A stretch of DNA of 64,000 bases, from the NCBI RefSeq assembly GCF_965638725.1, contig NC_134961.1, positions 7,036,641-7,100,640 on the forward strand. The letters run 5' to 3'. Source of the DNA: Aptenodytes patagonicus (lineage: Eukaryota; Chordata; Aves; Sphenisciformes; Spheniscidae). The notes under the pieces were generated by a model, which was given only the letters and a program-made list of their open reading frames with translations, was not told where the DNA came from and made no database searches. The translations under genes were made by a program, and so were the position numbers. Shown here one piece after another: positions 1 through 13,002 of the stretch (its first letter is position 1; every line of letters begins with the position of its first letter).

Positions 1-214
1 CACTTCTCACCCCAAGGCCGTGCCAGGCTCTGACTGTGCCCATCTCACTCCCAAGTGAGGTCCCCCCCCACCCCAATCCTGCCCCACCACAGCTTGGGGG
101 GGGGGGGCGGGGGGGGAGGCTCCGGCACCCACCCGGCTCTCCTGGAGGGGTGGCGGAGGTCAGGGCCCCACAGCCCCAAGCCCAGCGCCAAGGTTCCCCG
201 AACACCTGCAGCCC
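1..214. other. intergenic, 3' of LLGL1
   Basis: No coding exon is recognised here. In human the neighbour on this side is FLII, transcribed towards LLGL1; no FLII C-terminal coding sequence and no plus-strand AATAAA were seen, so FLII must end left of the window. The stretch holds C- and G-runs (about 61-120), which are error-prone in assemblies. Confidence 0.5.
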
Positions 215-1711
215 AGGCAGTTGATATTAAATGCTTTATTTTCAATATTAAAAACCAGTATTTTTAATAACTAAACAATGCTAAATTCATCTTACCAAAA
301 AAAAAGGATGAGGTGGGGGGGGGGGTTCTACCAGGGACACTACAGCCCCAGCCCCGGCAGGCAGCGACGGAGCCCGGGGCAGCACTGCCTCGCCCGGCTC
401 CCCCCCCCAGCCTCACACGTACCGCAAGAGAGCCCGGGGGGGTCTGAAACAGCCCCGGATCCCCAAAAGGAGAGGGGCAGGTACCAGGCTGAGCCCCAGA
501 GCCATGTAGGGACAGCCACTGGGGGACAGAGCCAGTGTCACCACAGCCCCCTGCGAGGACGAGGCCGGGCTGGGGAGCCCAGGGGGGATTTGGCACAGTG
601 AGTGGTGGGGAAGCCCAGCCTGGGGCAGGAGGGGGCTGGGGCAGCCCCACGGCCCCGTCCGCCCCCCACGCCAGCCCGGACCAGGGCCAGGAGCCCACGT
701 GTCCGTCCCCCACCCTGCGCGATCCCATCCCGAACCCACCCGTGGCAGGAATTAGTGTCAGAAAGGAGCAGCAGGCACAGAGCCCAACCTGGAGAATAGC
801 CCTTGGAGAAGCCACTAAGAGAAAAAGGCCACCTGTGACCCCCCCCCCCCTTCCCCAGGGTTGCTGAAGCCCTCCGGTGCCCGCCTGGGAGCCAGGGGGT
901 CCACGCTGGGCCCCCCCCCGGGAAGGGGACAGTCCCTGTGCGGCAGCCGGAGCCTCCCGGCAGGCGGGGGACAGGGCTGTAAACTGCCGGGAGCCGGGCA
1001 TGTAAACACAGACCAGGGTACAGGGGGGCCGTGCCCGGGGGCTCCCGGCCCCCCACCTCCCCGAGGGACCAAAACCGGGCGACAATGCGGGGGGGGTGGT
1101 GTCCATAAGCCCCAGCCCTCCCCGTGGAGCCGGGGAAGCAGCAGCATCCTCTGGGAAGGGGGCTCTGGAGCAGTGGACAGTGACACTCGACCGTGTATAA
1201 AAAAGAAAATTATCTTCCCCGGGAAGAGTTTGTGCACCACGGCCCCCGGCTCGGGGCCGGCGGCGGGGGCCGGGGCCGCCGGCCGGGCAGGGAGGCACTG
1301 GGGGGGAGCGTGCCGGAGCCGGGGCGCGCCGGCAGCCGGCGCGGATGTTAGAGAAGAGGCGAGTCTACGTTACGCGGGGAGGGGGCGCGGGGGGGTCCAG
1401 TCGAGTCGCGCGTCCCGGGAATCCGAGCACTGAGATGGGCGGGGGAGGCCGGCGATGCCTGTGGGTGACGCAGCCCCTGAGAAGGGGACCTGGGGGGGGG
1501 CCCCCAGGACATGCTGCCTCTCCGCTCCCCCCTCCTCTACAAGCCCCAGCGACCACAGCCCCATCCTCCCCGTGATGGATGGGGATGCCAGGGTGCTGCA
1601 TTGGGGTCCCAGCTCCGAACCCTGCGGCACCCTGGGGTTTGCGGCCGGAGCCGCGGCCCCACCACAGTTGCAGGGCCACCCACCCTGGGGACCACCGACC
1701 CCTCACACACC
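215..1711 (-). other. LLGL1: LLGL1 3' UTR region
   Basis: This is the sequence between the LLGL1 stop codon and the poly(A) signal. It is GC-rich, has no conserved reading frame, and is taken as 3' UTR. The stop codon is followed by a donor-like sequence (AAGTGAGG), so part of this region could be an intron with a separate 3' UTR exon; transcript data would decide. Confidence 0.55.
235..240 (-). promoter_or_regulatory. LLGL1: poly(A) signal, LLGL1
   Basis: The plus strand reads TTTATT, which is AATAAA on the minus strand. It is the only canonical signal on that strand between the LLGL1 stop codon and the window edge, and it lies in a short AT-rich island (about 222-300) within GC-rich DNA. 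Cleavage is expected near 210-220. Confidence 0.7.
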
Positions 1712-4700
1712 TCACTTGATGAGGATCCCCGTGGGCCGGGCCTCGTCCTCGCTGGCGTTCCTCAGGTTCCTCTCTGCTTCCTCCGAGGACCTGGGGCAGA
1801 GCAGGGTGAGAGGCAGCCGGGGGCACCGTCGCGGCCCCTCGGCGCCGGCAGCAGCAGCCATGGGTGCTGGTTACACCGTTCCCCCCCCCTCGACTCACGC
1901 CAGGAAATCCTTCACTTCCTCCACGGTGATGTCCCCGGTGGTGTCCAGCGGGTTCTCCATGCTGCTGTTGGGGGAGTCGATGGGGCCAGGCGAGAAGGCA
2001 GCCGGGTGCTCCTCGGGGGACCCTGGGGAGCCACGGAGATGGGAGGGCTGGGGGGCAGCCGTGACACGGGGCCGGCCCCGGAGCAGGGCCCACGGGGACA
2101 CGGTGCGCATGGCAGGGACAGGGTGATCACTCACGGTCGCTGTCGGCAGGGGAGCGTTGGCCCTCGGGGCTGCACGGAACGTGGGTGCCGTTCGCCTGCG
2201 GCAGCTTTGGCGTCGCCGTCGAGCTGTTGCTGGAAGGAAACACGGGGAGAAATTACTGCCAGAGCCGGTGCCACGGGGCAGGTGTACAGGGGTGCTGCTG
2301 CAGCAAAGCCCCCATGCCCCCCCGGGGCACGTCCCACCTGAGGCAGGAGGTGTCCTGGAGCCGGGCGACCTCCAGCCGGCACAGCGGCTCCGTCACATTC
2401 CTGGCACTCAGCGAGAAGCGCTCGAACTCGGACGGCGAAATTAGGTAGAAACCTGGAATGGGGGGGAGGGGAACAACAAAAAGCCTCAGGGACCCCCCCG
2501 TGGGGCTGCAGCCAGAGATGATGTCCCATCTACAAGGGACATCGCCCCCCCGGCCAGGTCTGGTGCCCTCACCCTGGCCGTGCTTGGTGAAGACACAGGA
2601 GGCGATGCCGCTGATGTCCTCCTTGCGGATGCAGCCGTAGTGGACCTGGGGCCGCAGGCCGGGCACGGTGAAGATGTGGATGTCGCCCAGGTTGGTGAGA
2701 CAGGCCAGGCAGTTCTCCAGCCGCTCCTCGGAGCCGGCGCTGGCCAGGCTCACCAGGGCCACCTTCCGCACCCGGCAGCCCTCGTGCGCTGTCAGCTTGA
2801 ACTTGGTCTTGGCACTCACTTTGGGCAGCGTGAAGACCTGGGGAGGGGGGAGAGGAGCCAGGTGCCCTAGGGGAACAGGAACCTGCGGGGTTTCGGGGGG
2901 CACCCAAGCAGCCTCCCACCGCAGGAGCCAAGGGCAAAGGGCAGCACGTTCCCCTCGGAGCCACCACCCTGGGGACAGGCAGGAGTGCCCCAGGACCTGG
3001 CCAGTCACCTCCAGCCCCATCCCTGCGCCCAGGGTGATGGGGACACGCAAGAGAGGACATGGGACATGTTGTGGGTGGCGGGTCCCACACCCGCCACAGG
3101 GGTACCCCCGAGCCCCTGCCACGCTCACCTTGAACTGCTCCTCGGAGGAGATGAGCATGGAGTGGCTGCCCTGCATGTCGGGGGCCTTGGCCAGGTCCCG
3201 CGAGACCTCGTAGGGCTCGGGCAAGGGGTTCCCCCGCCCATCCAGCACCGCGATAGCCACCACTGGCGCCCGGTGCATCAGCTGGATCTCCTTCCCCAGC
3301 ACCGCCTCTACCGCCCGCTCCGAAAACTTCTCCTGCGACGGCACCTCCAGGGCGTAGGCGAACACCGAGCCAGAGTTGGTCCCTGCCCACATCGTGGGGC
3401 CGTGGTGGGCGGCTGTGGGGATGGGAGCAGCGTCAGAGCCCCCTCCCCCACAGCGCAGCACCAGCCAGTCCCAGCTCGGGGGCTTTTCCTGGGGAGGGGG
3501 GGGGGGGTCTCACCGTCTCGAAGGAAGGTGTCGGCGAAGTAGAGGCACCGCACCACCCCCGAGAGCGAGTCGTCGGCCGAGCGGGGCTCGATCCGCCGCT
3601 GCACGGGCGTCATCTCCACCTCGGGGGGTCCCGCCTGCTCGGCCAGCTGCGCGTTGGCCTCCTGCACCTGGACAGGGAGACACAGGGGTCAAGCCCTGCC
3701 CGGCGGGGAGGAGGAGCAGCCATGGCGGCCCCCGCTCCCTGCCCACCTTGCTGGAGGGGCTGCTGGCATTGAGCCTTTTCTTGCCGGACACCCGGCTCTT
3801 GCGGATGCGGCGGAAGGACTGCCGCAGGGACTTCTTGAGGGACTTCACGCGGGACAGGGGCCCCTCCATGGCCAGCGAGTCGTTGGGGTGCAGCGTACAC
3901 CTGCGGGCACCGACATCGCTCAGCGTCCGGACCCCCGCCACGTTGCTCCGCGGTGGAGGGGTCCCCCCAGCACCGAGAACCGCCCCCATACCTGGCCAGC
4001 ACAGGGTTGCGCCGGTAATAGTCAAAGAGTCCGAAGCCGTGGCTGGTGCCGAAGGCCACGAGGTTCCACTCGGAGTGGAGAGTGACGGCGGTGACGGCAG
4101 CGGGGGGCACACACTGCACCAGCACGCTGGGCTGGAAGCCGGGGGCAAAGGGCAGGGGCCCGTTCCTAGGGGCCAGCCGGTCGTGGCCCTTCCAGGTGAA
4201 GCCCTCGCGGTCCTGCAGCAGGTCCACCGTGGCCACGCTGACCACGTGCTCCGACTTCTCGTCACTCAGCTCCATCACCAGCACCTGCAGGGGACAAGCA
4301 CGGATGGCGGGGGATGCATGCTGGACCCCCCTCAGGAAAGCCTGCCCTACCGCGGGCCGGGAGCTAAACCCTGCGGGTAGGAGCCCTTCACGGACGGGCA
4401 CAGGGGTCCGCAGGGTCTGAAGCCCCCCGCTGTGCCGTGTCTCCCCAACGGGGGAGCCGAGCGGTGCCTGGCAGCCCCTGCTCTGCCCCCCGCCGCCCTA
4501 CCTGCCCCGCCGTGCCGGCCACCACCATCTTGGCCGTGTACTTGCAGAGAGCGATCTTCTGCACGCCCAGGCGCGGGTCATCGCTGTAGGGATCAAAGCA
4601 GCCCACCTACGGGAAGGAGCGGTGGGGAGCCAGGCGCCTTCATGCAGCTGCAGGGCAGCCCCCCGGTGCACCCCCACGTCCCCCCACCAGCTGGCGGGTA

Positions 4701-7700
4701 CCAGCTGCGGTGCACGGGCTGCTCCGGGCATCACGCCCGGCAAAGGTCTGTCCCCACGCGTCCCCCAGCTCTCCCCCCGCACTGGGGCAGACCCGCGAGA
4801 CGGGGCACGCGGAACAAGCGTCCCTTGTGTCCCCACGGGGCGTCACGCAGCAGCTGTGCCCTGAGCCAGGGGACACGTCCCCAGGGCGCAGCCGGGACGG
4901 CTCCAGCGGGTGCATCCTCCGTGCCCAGCTCTCCGGGCTTACCCGCACCCGGTGCCAGCGGAGGCAGGGGGGTGCTGGGGTCCGCAGCAACGTCCCCTCC
5001 ACCCTGGGGATCTCACCTTGCGGAAAGGCGGCCACTCCTCCTCGCCCGCCTGGTTGAGGCTGTCGTGCTCGCAGTCCGTCTGGAAGATGCTGGCAGTGCC
5101 CAGCTTGTAGAGGGGCTTCAGGGAGACCCCCGAGGCATCCCAGAACCGCACCGTGCCATCCTCATGCCTGGAGGGGGGACGACGGGGAGGCCCTCTTAGC
5201 GTGGGGCCCTGACATCTGCCCGGCTAACAAGAGCCGCCTGTGTGCTGGCAGCCACCGTGCCAGAAAGGGGTGGGACGACAAGGGGGGACAACGCAACGGG
5301 TGACACACTCCTGCCCGGCCGTCAAGCTGAACGAGAGGGGAGCAGCCCACCCAACAAGAGTGGCTGGACCCCCCACCCCACCCCACCCCATCCCACTCCC
5401 CCACCGCAGGAAGGGGCTGAGGATGTGTGCGTCCCCACCCCGCCCCGGCGCGTTTCGGGTTTCCCAGGCCCCCCTCCCCACTGCCAGGCCACTCACCCGG
5501 TGAGGAGAAGCCCCCTCTGCGTGGGCTCCTGGGCCAGGTTCTTCCCCCCGTCGATGGGCCAAGCCTGGAGGGAGGGATGGAGGGAGCCCACCCGCAGGGA
5601 GCGGGAGCAAGCGTCACCCCTCTGCCAGCCTGTCCTGGGGGGCTTGGGGACCCCCCCCGCCATCCCTATCACTCACAGCAGAGGAAAGCCGGGGGCTCTG
5701 CTGCTCGCCGGCACTGATGATCCTCTCCCAGAGCTTGAGGGGCATGTTGGAGATGTGGCAGGAGCAGGTGATGGCGGAGGAGTGGAGCGGCGCCAGGTAC
5801 GGGGCAGGGATGGTGGGCCAGCCCGGCGTCTGGAGGTCGATGGCCACCAGCTCTTCCTCCACCAGCACCACGAGGGCACGCGGGTTCTCAAAGCCTGGGG
5901 AGGGGGGGGAGGACATAGCTGCTGCTAGCAGAGACACACACACACACACACACACACACCCCAGCCCCCGGCTGGACGTACCTCCCTCGGCCGCCTCGGT
6001 GCTCTGCACGGTGAAGAAGTCGATGACGCGGGAGGTGAAGTCGAGCGTGGCCAGGGTCTGGCCCTGCAGCACGCTGACGCAGTGCCGGTCGCCGTAGCTG
6101 GCCCGCGGCATCCCCCCGTTGAAGATGATGAAGGGGTTCCTGGGGGGGGGGGGGGGGGATGAAACAGCCTCCATCAGACCCCGGACCTCACAGGGCATCT
6201 TCCCCGCAGCCCAGGTCCCCCCCACCCCGTGCCCATCACCAGCCCAGCCCAGCTGCGGGGGGGGACATGCCGGAGCAGCCCCCCCGTGCTGCAGGGACGT
6301 ACCCCGACTCGCAGGTCCGCCAGAGGATTTTGCTGATGGCTTTGCAGGGGAACGGACCTGAAACAAAAATATCAAGCCCGCGGTTGCAGCACCGGCACCG
6401 GGGTGGGGCGATCTCCCCCCAACCCCGCGCCCCCCGCCCCCATACCGTAGGGGATGGTGGACATGACAGGCTGCTGGGTCCTCTGGCTGGCGCCGCTCAC
6501 CGCCCACACCATGTACCCGCCGTCGCTGTGGGAGCTGACGATGCTCTTCCCACTCTGCTCCCAGGCCAGGCTCTCCAGCTGCTGCGGGGGCACACGGGGG
6601 GCTCGACACGCGGGATGGGGGGGGGGGACGGGGACACAGGAGGCCACGGCCCCGCCAGTCCCCCCACCAGCTCCGGTACCTGGTTCCCCAGGAAGAGGTG
6701 CTGGACGGCGCGCGTGCTCTGCTCCCAGAGGACCACCAGCCCCCGGCTGTACCCGATGAGGAGCCGGCTGCTGTCGCGCGGGTGCTCCTGGATGGACTCC
6801 ACCGGCCCCAGCGCCTTCCCGCAGCGGTAGTCATCGGGGACGCTGCATGGAGAGGGGACACAGGGGGGTCAGGGGGAGCTGGGGGCGGCAGGGAGGACGC
6901 GCAGGGCCGGCGGGGCTCACCTCTGCAGGATTTCATCCGGGAAGAGGGTTTTGTCCTCCAGCAGCACCAGGGCGGGCAGGGCGAGGAAGTACACCGCGCC
7001 GCCCTCGGTGCCCAGGCAGGCCACCGCGCAGGCAGACGTCGGCAGGACCACTGTCACCCGTGTGATGCTGGGGGAGCAGCTGGAGGGGGGAGCAAGGGGG
7101 CTGCGTCAGCCCCGTGCTGGGTCTGGGGGAGCGGCAGAGCGACCCCAAACCTCCCCTGCCCCGACGCTGCACCCCCATCCCCATCGGCCCAGGAGGATGG
7201 GGACAGGGACAGTCTCGGCGCTAACAGCAATTAGAGCCATTAATCACCCCCGGGCCCTGCCAGCACCTATAAAAAGCCCAGGGCTGCGGTTTCCCCCCCC
7301 CCCCGCAACATCCCAGTCAGGATCGGAGGAGCATCCCAGCAGGGAAACCACCGCCACCGAGGGGACCTTGGCCACCATCCCGCCTGAGCGGGGACGGCTG
7401 CTCCCACGCGCCGTTCCCAGCCAGCAGCGATATTGCTCCCGGCCGCAGCCGCAGGAGGGGGCGGCTGGGGACCCCCCCCCCCAGGCAAGTACTTAGCGCT
7501 GTCGGACCCTGGGCGTCCCGGGAGGCCGAAGCTGCGGGTCTCCTCCAGGTGGGAGCAGCCCTCCTTCTGGCAGACCTCCCAGAGGTGCAGCGTGTTGTCG
7601 TCCAGCAGGGAGAGAAGCCAGCCCTGGGGAGGAGGGGACAGCAGTGGGGTGGGTGGGGGGCCGGGGGGACTGCTGCCAGGCCCCCCCCCCCCCGAGGGAC

Positions 7701-10700
7701 ACCCACCTACCTGGCCGGGGAGAAAGTGCAGCTGGGTGACAGTGGCCGCCTCCTTGTGCAAGCCCGTCAGCTCCACGCCCGGCGCGCCGTATCTGGGGGG
7801 GCCGTCAAAGAAGCAACGAGGGTAGAGCCCCCCCCCCCCCCCCAGCACCGCGGCAAACCTCTGGACCCCTCAAATTCCCCCCAGGTCACAGTTCGGCAGG
7901 CAGGAGCCAGTTTAGCCCCGTGCCCCCCGGGGAGAGCCAGGGCTGAGCATCCCTGGCAGCACCCCACGCCGGAGCCAGCCTCGGTACCACCATCCCAGGC
8001 ACCAGCTGGGATCCACCGAGCACCTCCAACCGGGATGCCCTGGGTCAGGATGCGGCCGACATGTGTGCGAGGGTCGGGCCAGCTCCTGCCCTCTGCCACC
8101 CACTTCTTCCTCAGCTGCAGGGCCGTGGCCGTGCAGAGGCGCCGGCAGCCCCGGCCAGCCTGGCATGCACCGGCAACAGGGTGGGGTTCGGCATGCGCCG
8201 GCACAGCCTCACTCACCCGACTGGTCCCGGCTCCTCCGCTGGCGACGCTGCTCAGCAGGAACCGGGGCAGGACCCGCGCAGCACCTCCAGCATCGCACGG
8301 TGCACCCCGACCCGGTGTCTCCCTGACACCCTCTGGGTCCGGCGAGCTGCTTCCCCCTAGCCCGGTGTTGCCGGTGCACGGCGCGGCTACGGCTCGGCAC
8401 ACTGCGTGCCAGGGGTTTCCACCCACCGGCCCCCATGGTCCTCGCCCGTGGCCACCCCCACCCCCGGTGCCCTTGGCGTGGGGAACCGGCCCAGCGGCTC
8501 TGCCCAGACCGACAGGCGGGAGCTGTCTGGCAGCGCCGGGCACAGCCAAGCCGGTAGAGCCAGGCCAGAGCCGCCGAGGCTTTGAGGGGGGCCAGACAAC
8601 GGGGCGTGCGAGGGGGAGCATGCAAGGGGGCTCTGGGCACTGTGGGGATGGGGGATACCACCCGTCCTCACTCGTCCTGGGGCCTTTCTCCACCCGAAAC
8701 CATGCCGCTGGCTGAAAGACAGGCAGCCCTTGGGGCAAGCGGCCAGGGAACGCCGGTGGCACCGGCTCAACGCGATGGGGGTCCGAGCCCAGGGACCCCC
8801 AGCTGCCCTGGGGGATCCCCTGGGCAGCGGCATCCCCTCAATGCCGGGCAGATCCATCCAGCCCGGCCGGGGAGCACCCATGGGTGCCCCCACTAACCAG
8901 TAGCACCAGTCAGGCCAGCTCCGGCTGCCGCCTCACCCGGCCCCGGCTTCCCCGACACCGTGAACCTCCAGAAGCATCTTCTCGGTGGCGGCCAGAGCGG
9001 GGCCGGGTGGGCACCAGCTGCAGTGCTGGCACCGGGTGCAGTGCCACGGGCAGGATCGTGCCGCCCCGCTGCCAGCCCCGAGCCGGGTACCACCCCAAAA
9101 ACATCCCCGCAGAAGATGCGCAGGGCACCGCAGCCCACCGCAACGGTGGCTCCACGGCCCCCGGGGGGGGTTTAACCTGGGGGTGGCCGGAGCCAGTGCC
9201 CCGCGGCAAGGCAGCCGAACGGAGCAGCCGGCGACATCGCAGCCGGGCTGGCATCGGGGCGGCCCCGGCAGAAAAAAAATAAAAACGCCATCTTTGTGCT
9301 CGGGAGGCAGCGAGCCGCCGGCCTGGGGGAGGGGGAGCGCAGCGGCCCCCCACCCCGACCCTGCAGCCGCCCCCACGCCCCCCCCGTACGCCCACCCCGC
9401 ATTCCTGCGGCGCGGGGCCCCCCGACCGCGGGCCGCATCCAGCCCTGGCCGCCCGCCAGCAGCCCTCTGAAGTCTCCCTGCACGCCACCGGCAACAAAGC
9501 CCGGCCGGGCCCCGCGTCGTCGTCGTCCCCGGCCCCCCACCCGGGACCGGGCTCAGCGCCCGCCACAGCCCCCCACCCCGGCGCTGGGCCGGCCAGAGGC
9601 CCCGCTGCCCCCCCGAAGGCTGCGCGGACGAGGCCAGGACGGACAGGAGCCCCCCCGGGATAAGGGGGGGTGACACCAGGAAGCACCCCCCGCCTGGGAT
9701 GCCACCCGGGACGGCCGAGCCCCTTTGCTCCCCCAGAGTTTCGGGCAAGGCGGGGGTTTCCTCCGGCCACCCCCTCCCCACCCGGCCCAGCTGCAGCCCA
9801 GCTGGACGGAGGGACAGACGGACAGGCGCCGGCAGAGCGGGGGGGACAGGGCGCTGCCGGATGGGCCAGCAGCGGCACGGCCACGTCTCCCGGCACCCCC
9901 CGGGAATGGGGGCAGCCAGGAGGGGTGTGTGGGGGTCCTTACCTCCTGCCCTCGGGGAGGGGGGAAAAGGATACAGCTTCACGGCTCCCGCCTTGGTGCC
10001 GATGGCCATCACGCGCAGGGCAGGGTCGTAGGCCAGGGCGCTGGGCTGGCTGGGGAAGCCGTGCTCCACCGTCTGCCGCGGGGGACAGGCAGGTCAGAGC
10101 TGGGACCCCCCCACCCCTGACCCCTCTCAAACCCCCCACGGCCCCCTCTCGCCCCCACACCAGCCTGAGCTTCACTCCTGCGATGGAGGACCGTGAACAT
10201 GCTGCCTCGTCCCCCACTGCCACCAAAGGGGTCCTTGGGGAGGGGGGACATCACTCCTCACCCATTTTCCACCTGACACCCCAAAACAGACCAAACCCCA
10301 CAGCCACACCAAGGACCGGGGTAGGTCTGAGCTTCCACAAGCCGCCCCACCACCTGCCGGCACTTTGGGGAAGGGACCCCCCAACCCTAAACTCCCTGCC
10401 CGAGGTGCGGATGCCCCAGGAGGGGTGAGCGGGGTCCACCTCGCCCCCACAGGCAGGCGGGACCCCCACCGCGACATCCCCGGGGGTCCGCGGTGCCGGG
10501 TGGCAGAACCAGGCGAGCGGGACCCACCAGCACCAGGGACGTCCCCGCTGGAGCCGCGTGCCGCCCGCGGGCACCTTCCCAAGGAAGTCCCGGCCGGCGA
10601 CAGCATGCCCGGGCTCGCTGGTTGGGGAGGGGCTGCCTGCCTGGCAGTGGGGGGACGCGGGGGGCACCCGCCGCCCCGGCCTGCGGCAAGGGGACCGCAG

Positions 10701-13002
10701 GGCTCCCGGGGGAGCAGCCCCAGGGGCAGCTCGGCTGAGCGGCGACGGCGCGATCAGACGATATGGAGGCCGCCGGAGCCAGACTGGCCGGATCCTGACC
10801 CGCTCCCTTTGTCTGAGGCGGCCGAGAGGCGCACCGGGGCGGCTTTTCGCACCCGCCGGCGTAGCCACCGTCACCCTCCTGGCTCCCGCTCCCCTCCAAA
10901 GGGCCACCTTCAGGAGCGTGCCAGCATCCCCAGCCCATCCAGGGAGTCCCAGCCCAGCTCGGGGGCAAGTTAGTGGATGCTTGTGGGTCCCGGTCCCTGT
11001 GGCAGCCCCACGCAGGGTCACCCCGAGTCTCCCCAGGGGTGATCCCCACGCTGCACCGGAGGATGGTGGCAGCAGCTGGGACAGAAGCAGCGCGGGGACG
11101 CCCTGGTGATGCTTTGGGCCAGGGACCAATATGACGACAACAGCAAAGACACCCCCCCCCCCCCCGCCCCCAGCGCTCCCCCAAAAGCGCCCTCCCAGCT
11201 CCCCAGCGCCCCGCGCGCAGCCCTTCCTCCCGCCCGGCAGCGGGGCCGCATCCGGCAGGCTGTGCCGGCCCGGCCAAGGCGCGCTCACGGCCAAATGACA
11301 GCAAATCCCAGGCAGATCTGGAGCTCGGGAGGAAAAACAACCGTTAATGGGAGGCAGGTGGGCAGTCGGCAGCCCCAGCGCCGGGCCGGACGGAGCAGGG
11401 CGGCTCCCCAGCCCCCCAGGACGTCCCGCCGGGCACAGACCCCCCAGGGCGCCTGCTCAGGCAGGATCCGACCGTGGGACCATCCTCTCCAAAATCGGGG
11501 GGCTCCGGCTGGGCTGAGCCTTGTGCTCCGGCCAGACCCTTGCCCGCAGCGGTGAGTCTGGAGGGACAGGGCTGTGCCGGGGCGGTGGGTGTTGGCTCTG
11601 ACCCGCCCCCCCCTCCACGGCACACCCCAACACCTCCCAGCCCGGCCCCGCTGTGGGGCAATCCGGGGGTCCCCCCCGGCGCATGCCACAGTCCCCACTG
11701 TGAGTTTGGGCAAGCGCCCGACGCCGGTGCCAGGATGCTGCCGAAGGACGGACGGACAGACACGGCCTGGGCTCAGCCAGGGGCCGCTGCCGGCGCACTC
11801 CTGCCCCCAGGGCCAGGGCAGGAGGATGGTCCCAACGCCGCGGAGCACCCGGGACAAGGTGCACCAAGCCCCAGGCAGGCACCCGCCGACACACCCCGTC
11901 CTGCCGACGCGCCGAGGGAAGGGTCCGGCACCCGAGGGCTCACAGGGTCGTTTGACGAGCCCGGGGGGGGGGGGCCTCCCCATCCCACATGAGGGGGCCG
12001 AGTGGGAAACCTCCCCGGTGCCGGTGGGGGGGCCAAGCTCTGGGCTTCTGACACCCCCAGGTCCCCCAGAGACACATCTTTGGGGTGCAAGGGGATCCCA
12101 AGTCCCCAACCCCAGGGGTCATTGCCACAGCCCTTCCTGCTGACATGGGGGGTTCAGCCCCCCCATATCCCACCCCTGGGGGGGCTGGGGTGAGCGGCTG
12201 AGCCCCCCCATGGGGCATGGGGGTTGCAGCCGGGGATGCTCCGGGGCTGGATGGGGTGGGGGGCCGCGGGGCACCCCGAAACGCCGTTGCCAGTGAGCGA
12301 GGCCTGAGGGAAACCACAGGGCAGGAGCAGTGCGGGAACCGGGGCACTCGGGGGAGCCCCCGCCCCGGTGGGGCTGGGGAAGGGGGACGTCACGCCTGCG
12401 GTGGGGGGGGTCGCATCCTGCCCCAGGGTGCCCCTCGGGTGCGGGAGGGGGTGCCCCCTGAGGCGGGGGTGTCCGCTGCACCCCAGGGAGGAGCGCAGCC
12501 CCCCAGCCTGCCCCCCCGGGGGGCATCCTGCATCTGGGGGTCCCGGTAGCCACCCGCGGGGGGTGCATCCCCCCCTCGGGGCGCCCGCCTCGCCTGCACC
12601 CGGGGTGCGCCCGCACCCGGAGGCGTCCCCTCCCCGGGCCCAGACCTGCTCCCCGGGCAGCCGGGGGTCCCGGTGCGTGGATCCCCACCGCGGCCGCCCC
12701 CCCGGGGCTGCACTCCGGTCGCGGGGGGGGGGGGGCGGTGCCCCGCGCACTGCTCCCCTCCCCGGGGGCGGCATCCCGCTCGGGGGGTGCCGGAGCCTGC
12801 GCCACCGGGGGGACTGCCCGCACCCCGCTCCCGGGGCCCCGCCCGACACCCCCGGTGGCTCCCGATGGTCGTGCCCCCCCCACCCCGGGGTCCGTCGCCG
12901 CGCCCCCCGCCCCGGACGCACCTTGCTGAAGGCGAAGAGGTCGTGCCGGAGGCGGTCGCGGTGCGGGTCGGCACCCTGCCGCCGGAACCGAAACTTCATC
13001 AT
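1712..13002 (-). CDS. LLGL1: LLGL scribble cell polarity complex component 1 (lethal giant larvae homolog 1)
   Basis: Cortical WD40 scaffold that opposes aPKC/PAR6 and sets basolateral identity with Scribble and Dlg. Twenty-two coding exons: 12922-13002, 9975-10072, 7711-7792, 7493-7623, 6921-7079, 6680-6842, 6446-6581, 6303-6357, 5982-6139, 5677-5894, 5497-5564, 5017-5167, 4502-4606, 3992-4284, 3747-3900, 3514-3667, 3129-3412, 2573-2837, 2338-2452, 2135-2229, 1899-2022, 1712-1790. Joined they give 3168 nt, 1055 aa plus TGA (human about 1064). The start is a double ATG ([10 protein letters not shown]) and the C-terminus is GILIK; both ends match vertebrate LLGL1. The LLGL block ([17 protein letters not shown], exon 9), the aPKC-target basic segment (exon 15) and the acidic tail ([16 protein letters not shown]) are conserved. 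LLGL1 rather than LLGL2 is supported by synteny with ALKBH5. The exon 2 donor (GTATCC) is weak but is fixed by phase and by the KLYGAPG junction. Confidence 0.97.
3747..3900 (-). other. LLGL1: LLGL1 exon 15: aPKC-regulated membrane-binding segment
   Basis: This exon encodes [20 protein letters not shown], the basic serine-rich stretch which in the Lgl family binds acidic phospholipids and is released from the membrane when aPKC phosphorylates its serines. The serines and surrounding lysine/arginine residues are intact, so regulation by aPKC is expected to be the same. Role from family knowledge; residues read directly. Confidence 0.9.
5933..5959. repeat. (CA)n microsatellite in an LLGL1 intron
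   Basis: About 13 CA/AC dinucleotide units lie in the 87-bp intron between LLGL1 exons 9 and 10, so the microsatellite fills about a third of a very small intron. Confidence 0.95.
7793..9974 (-). other. LLGL1: LLGL1 intron 2
   Basis: A 2.2-kb intron bounded by GTATCC at its 5' end and CCCCCCCAG at its 3' end. It is GC-rich with many open frames on both strands; none resembles a known protein and I see no repeat family or RNA gene. Confidence 0.8.
10073..12921 (-). other. LLGL1: LLGL1 intron 1
   Basis: A 2.85-kb first intron, GC-rich next to the promoter, with several C/G homopolymers. No exon, RNA gene or recognisable transposon was found. First-intron enhancers are possible but nothing specific is visible. 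Confidence 0.8.

Noticed and set aside
1-264. FLII 3' end
   Set aside because: Expected by synteny on the plus strand, but no FLII coding sequence or plus-strand poly(A) signal is present.
1712-13002. Assignment as LLGL2
   Set aside because: Synteny with ALKBH5 and MYO15A and the GILIK C-terminus fit LLGL1.
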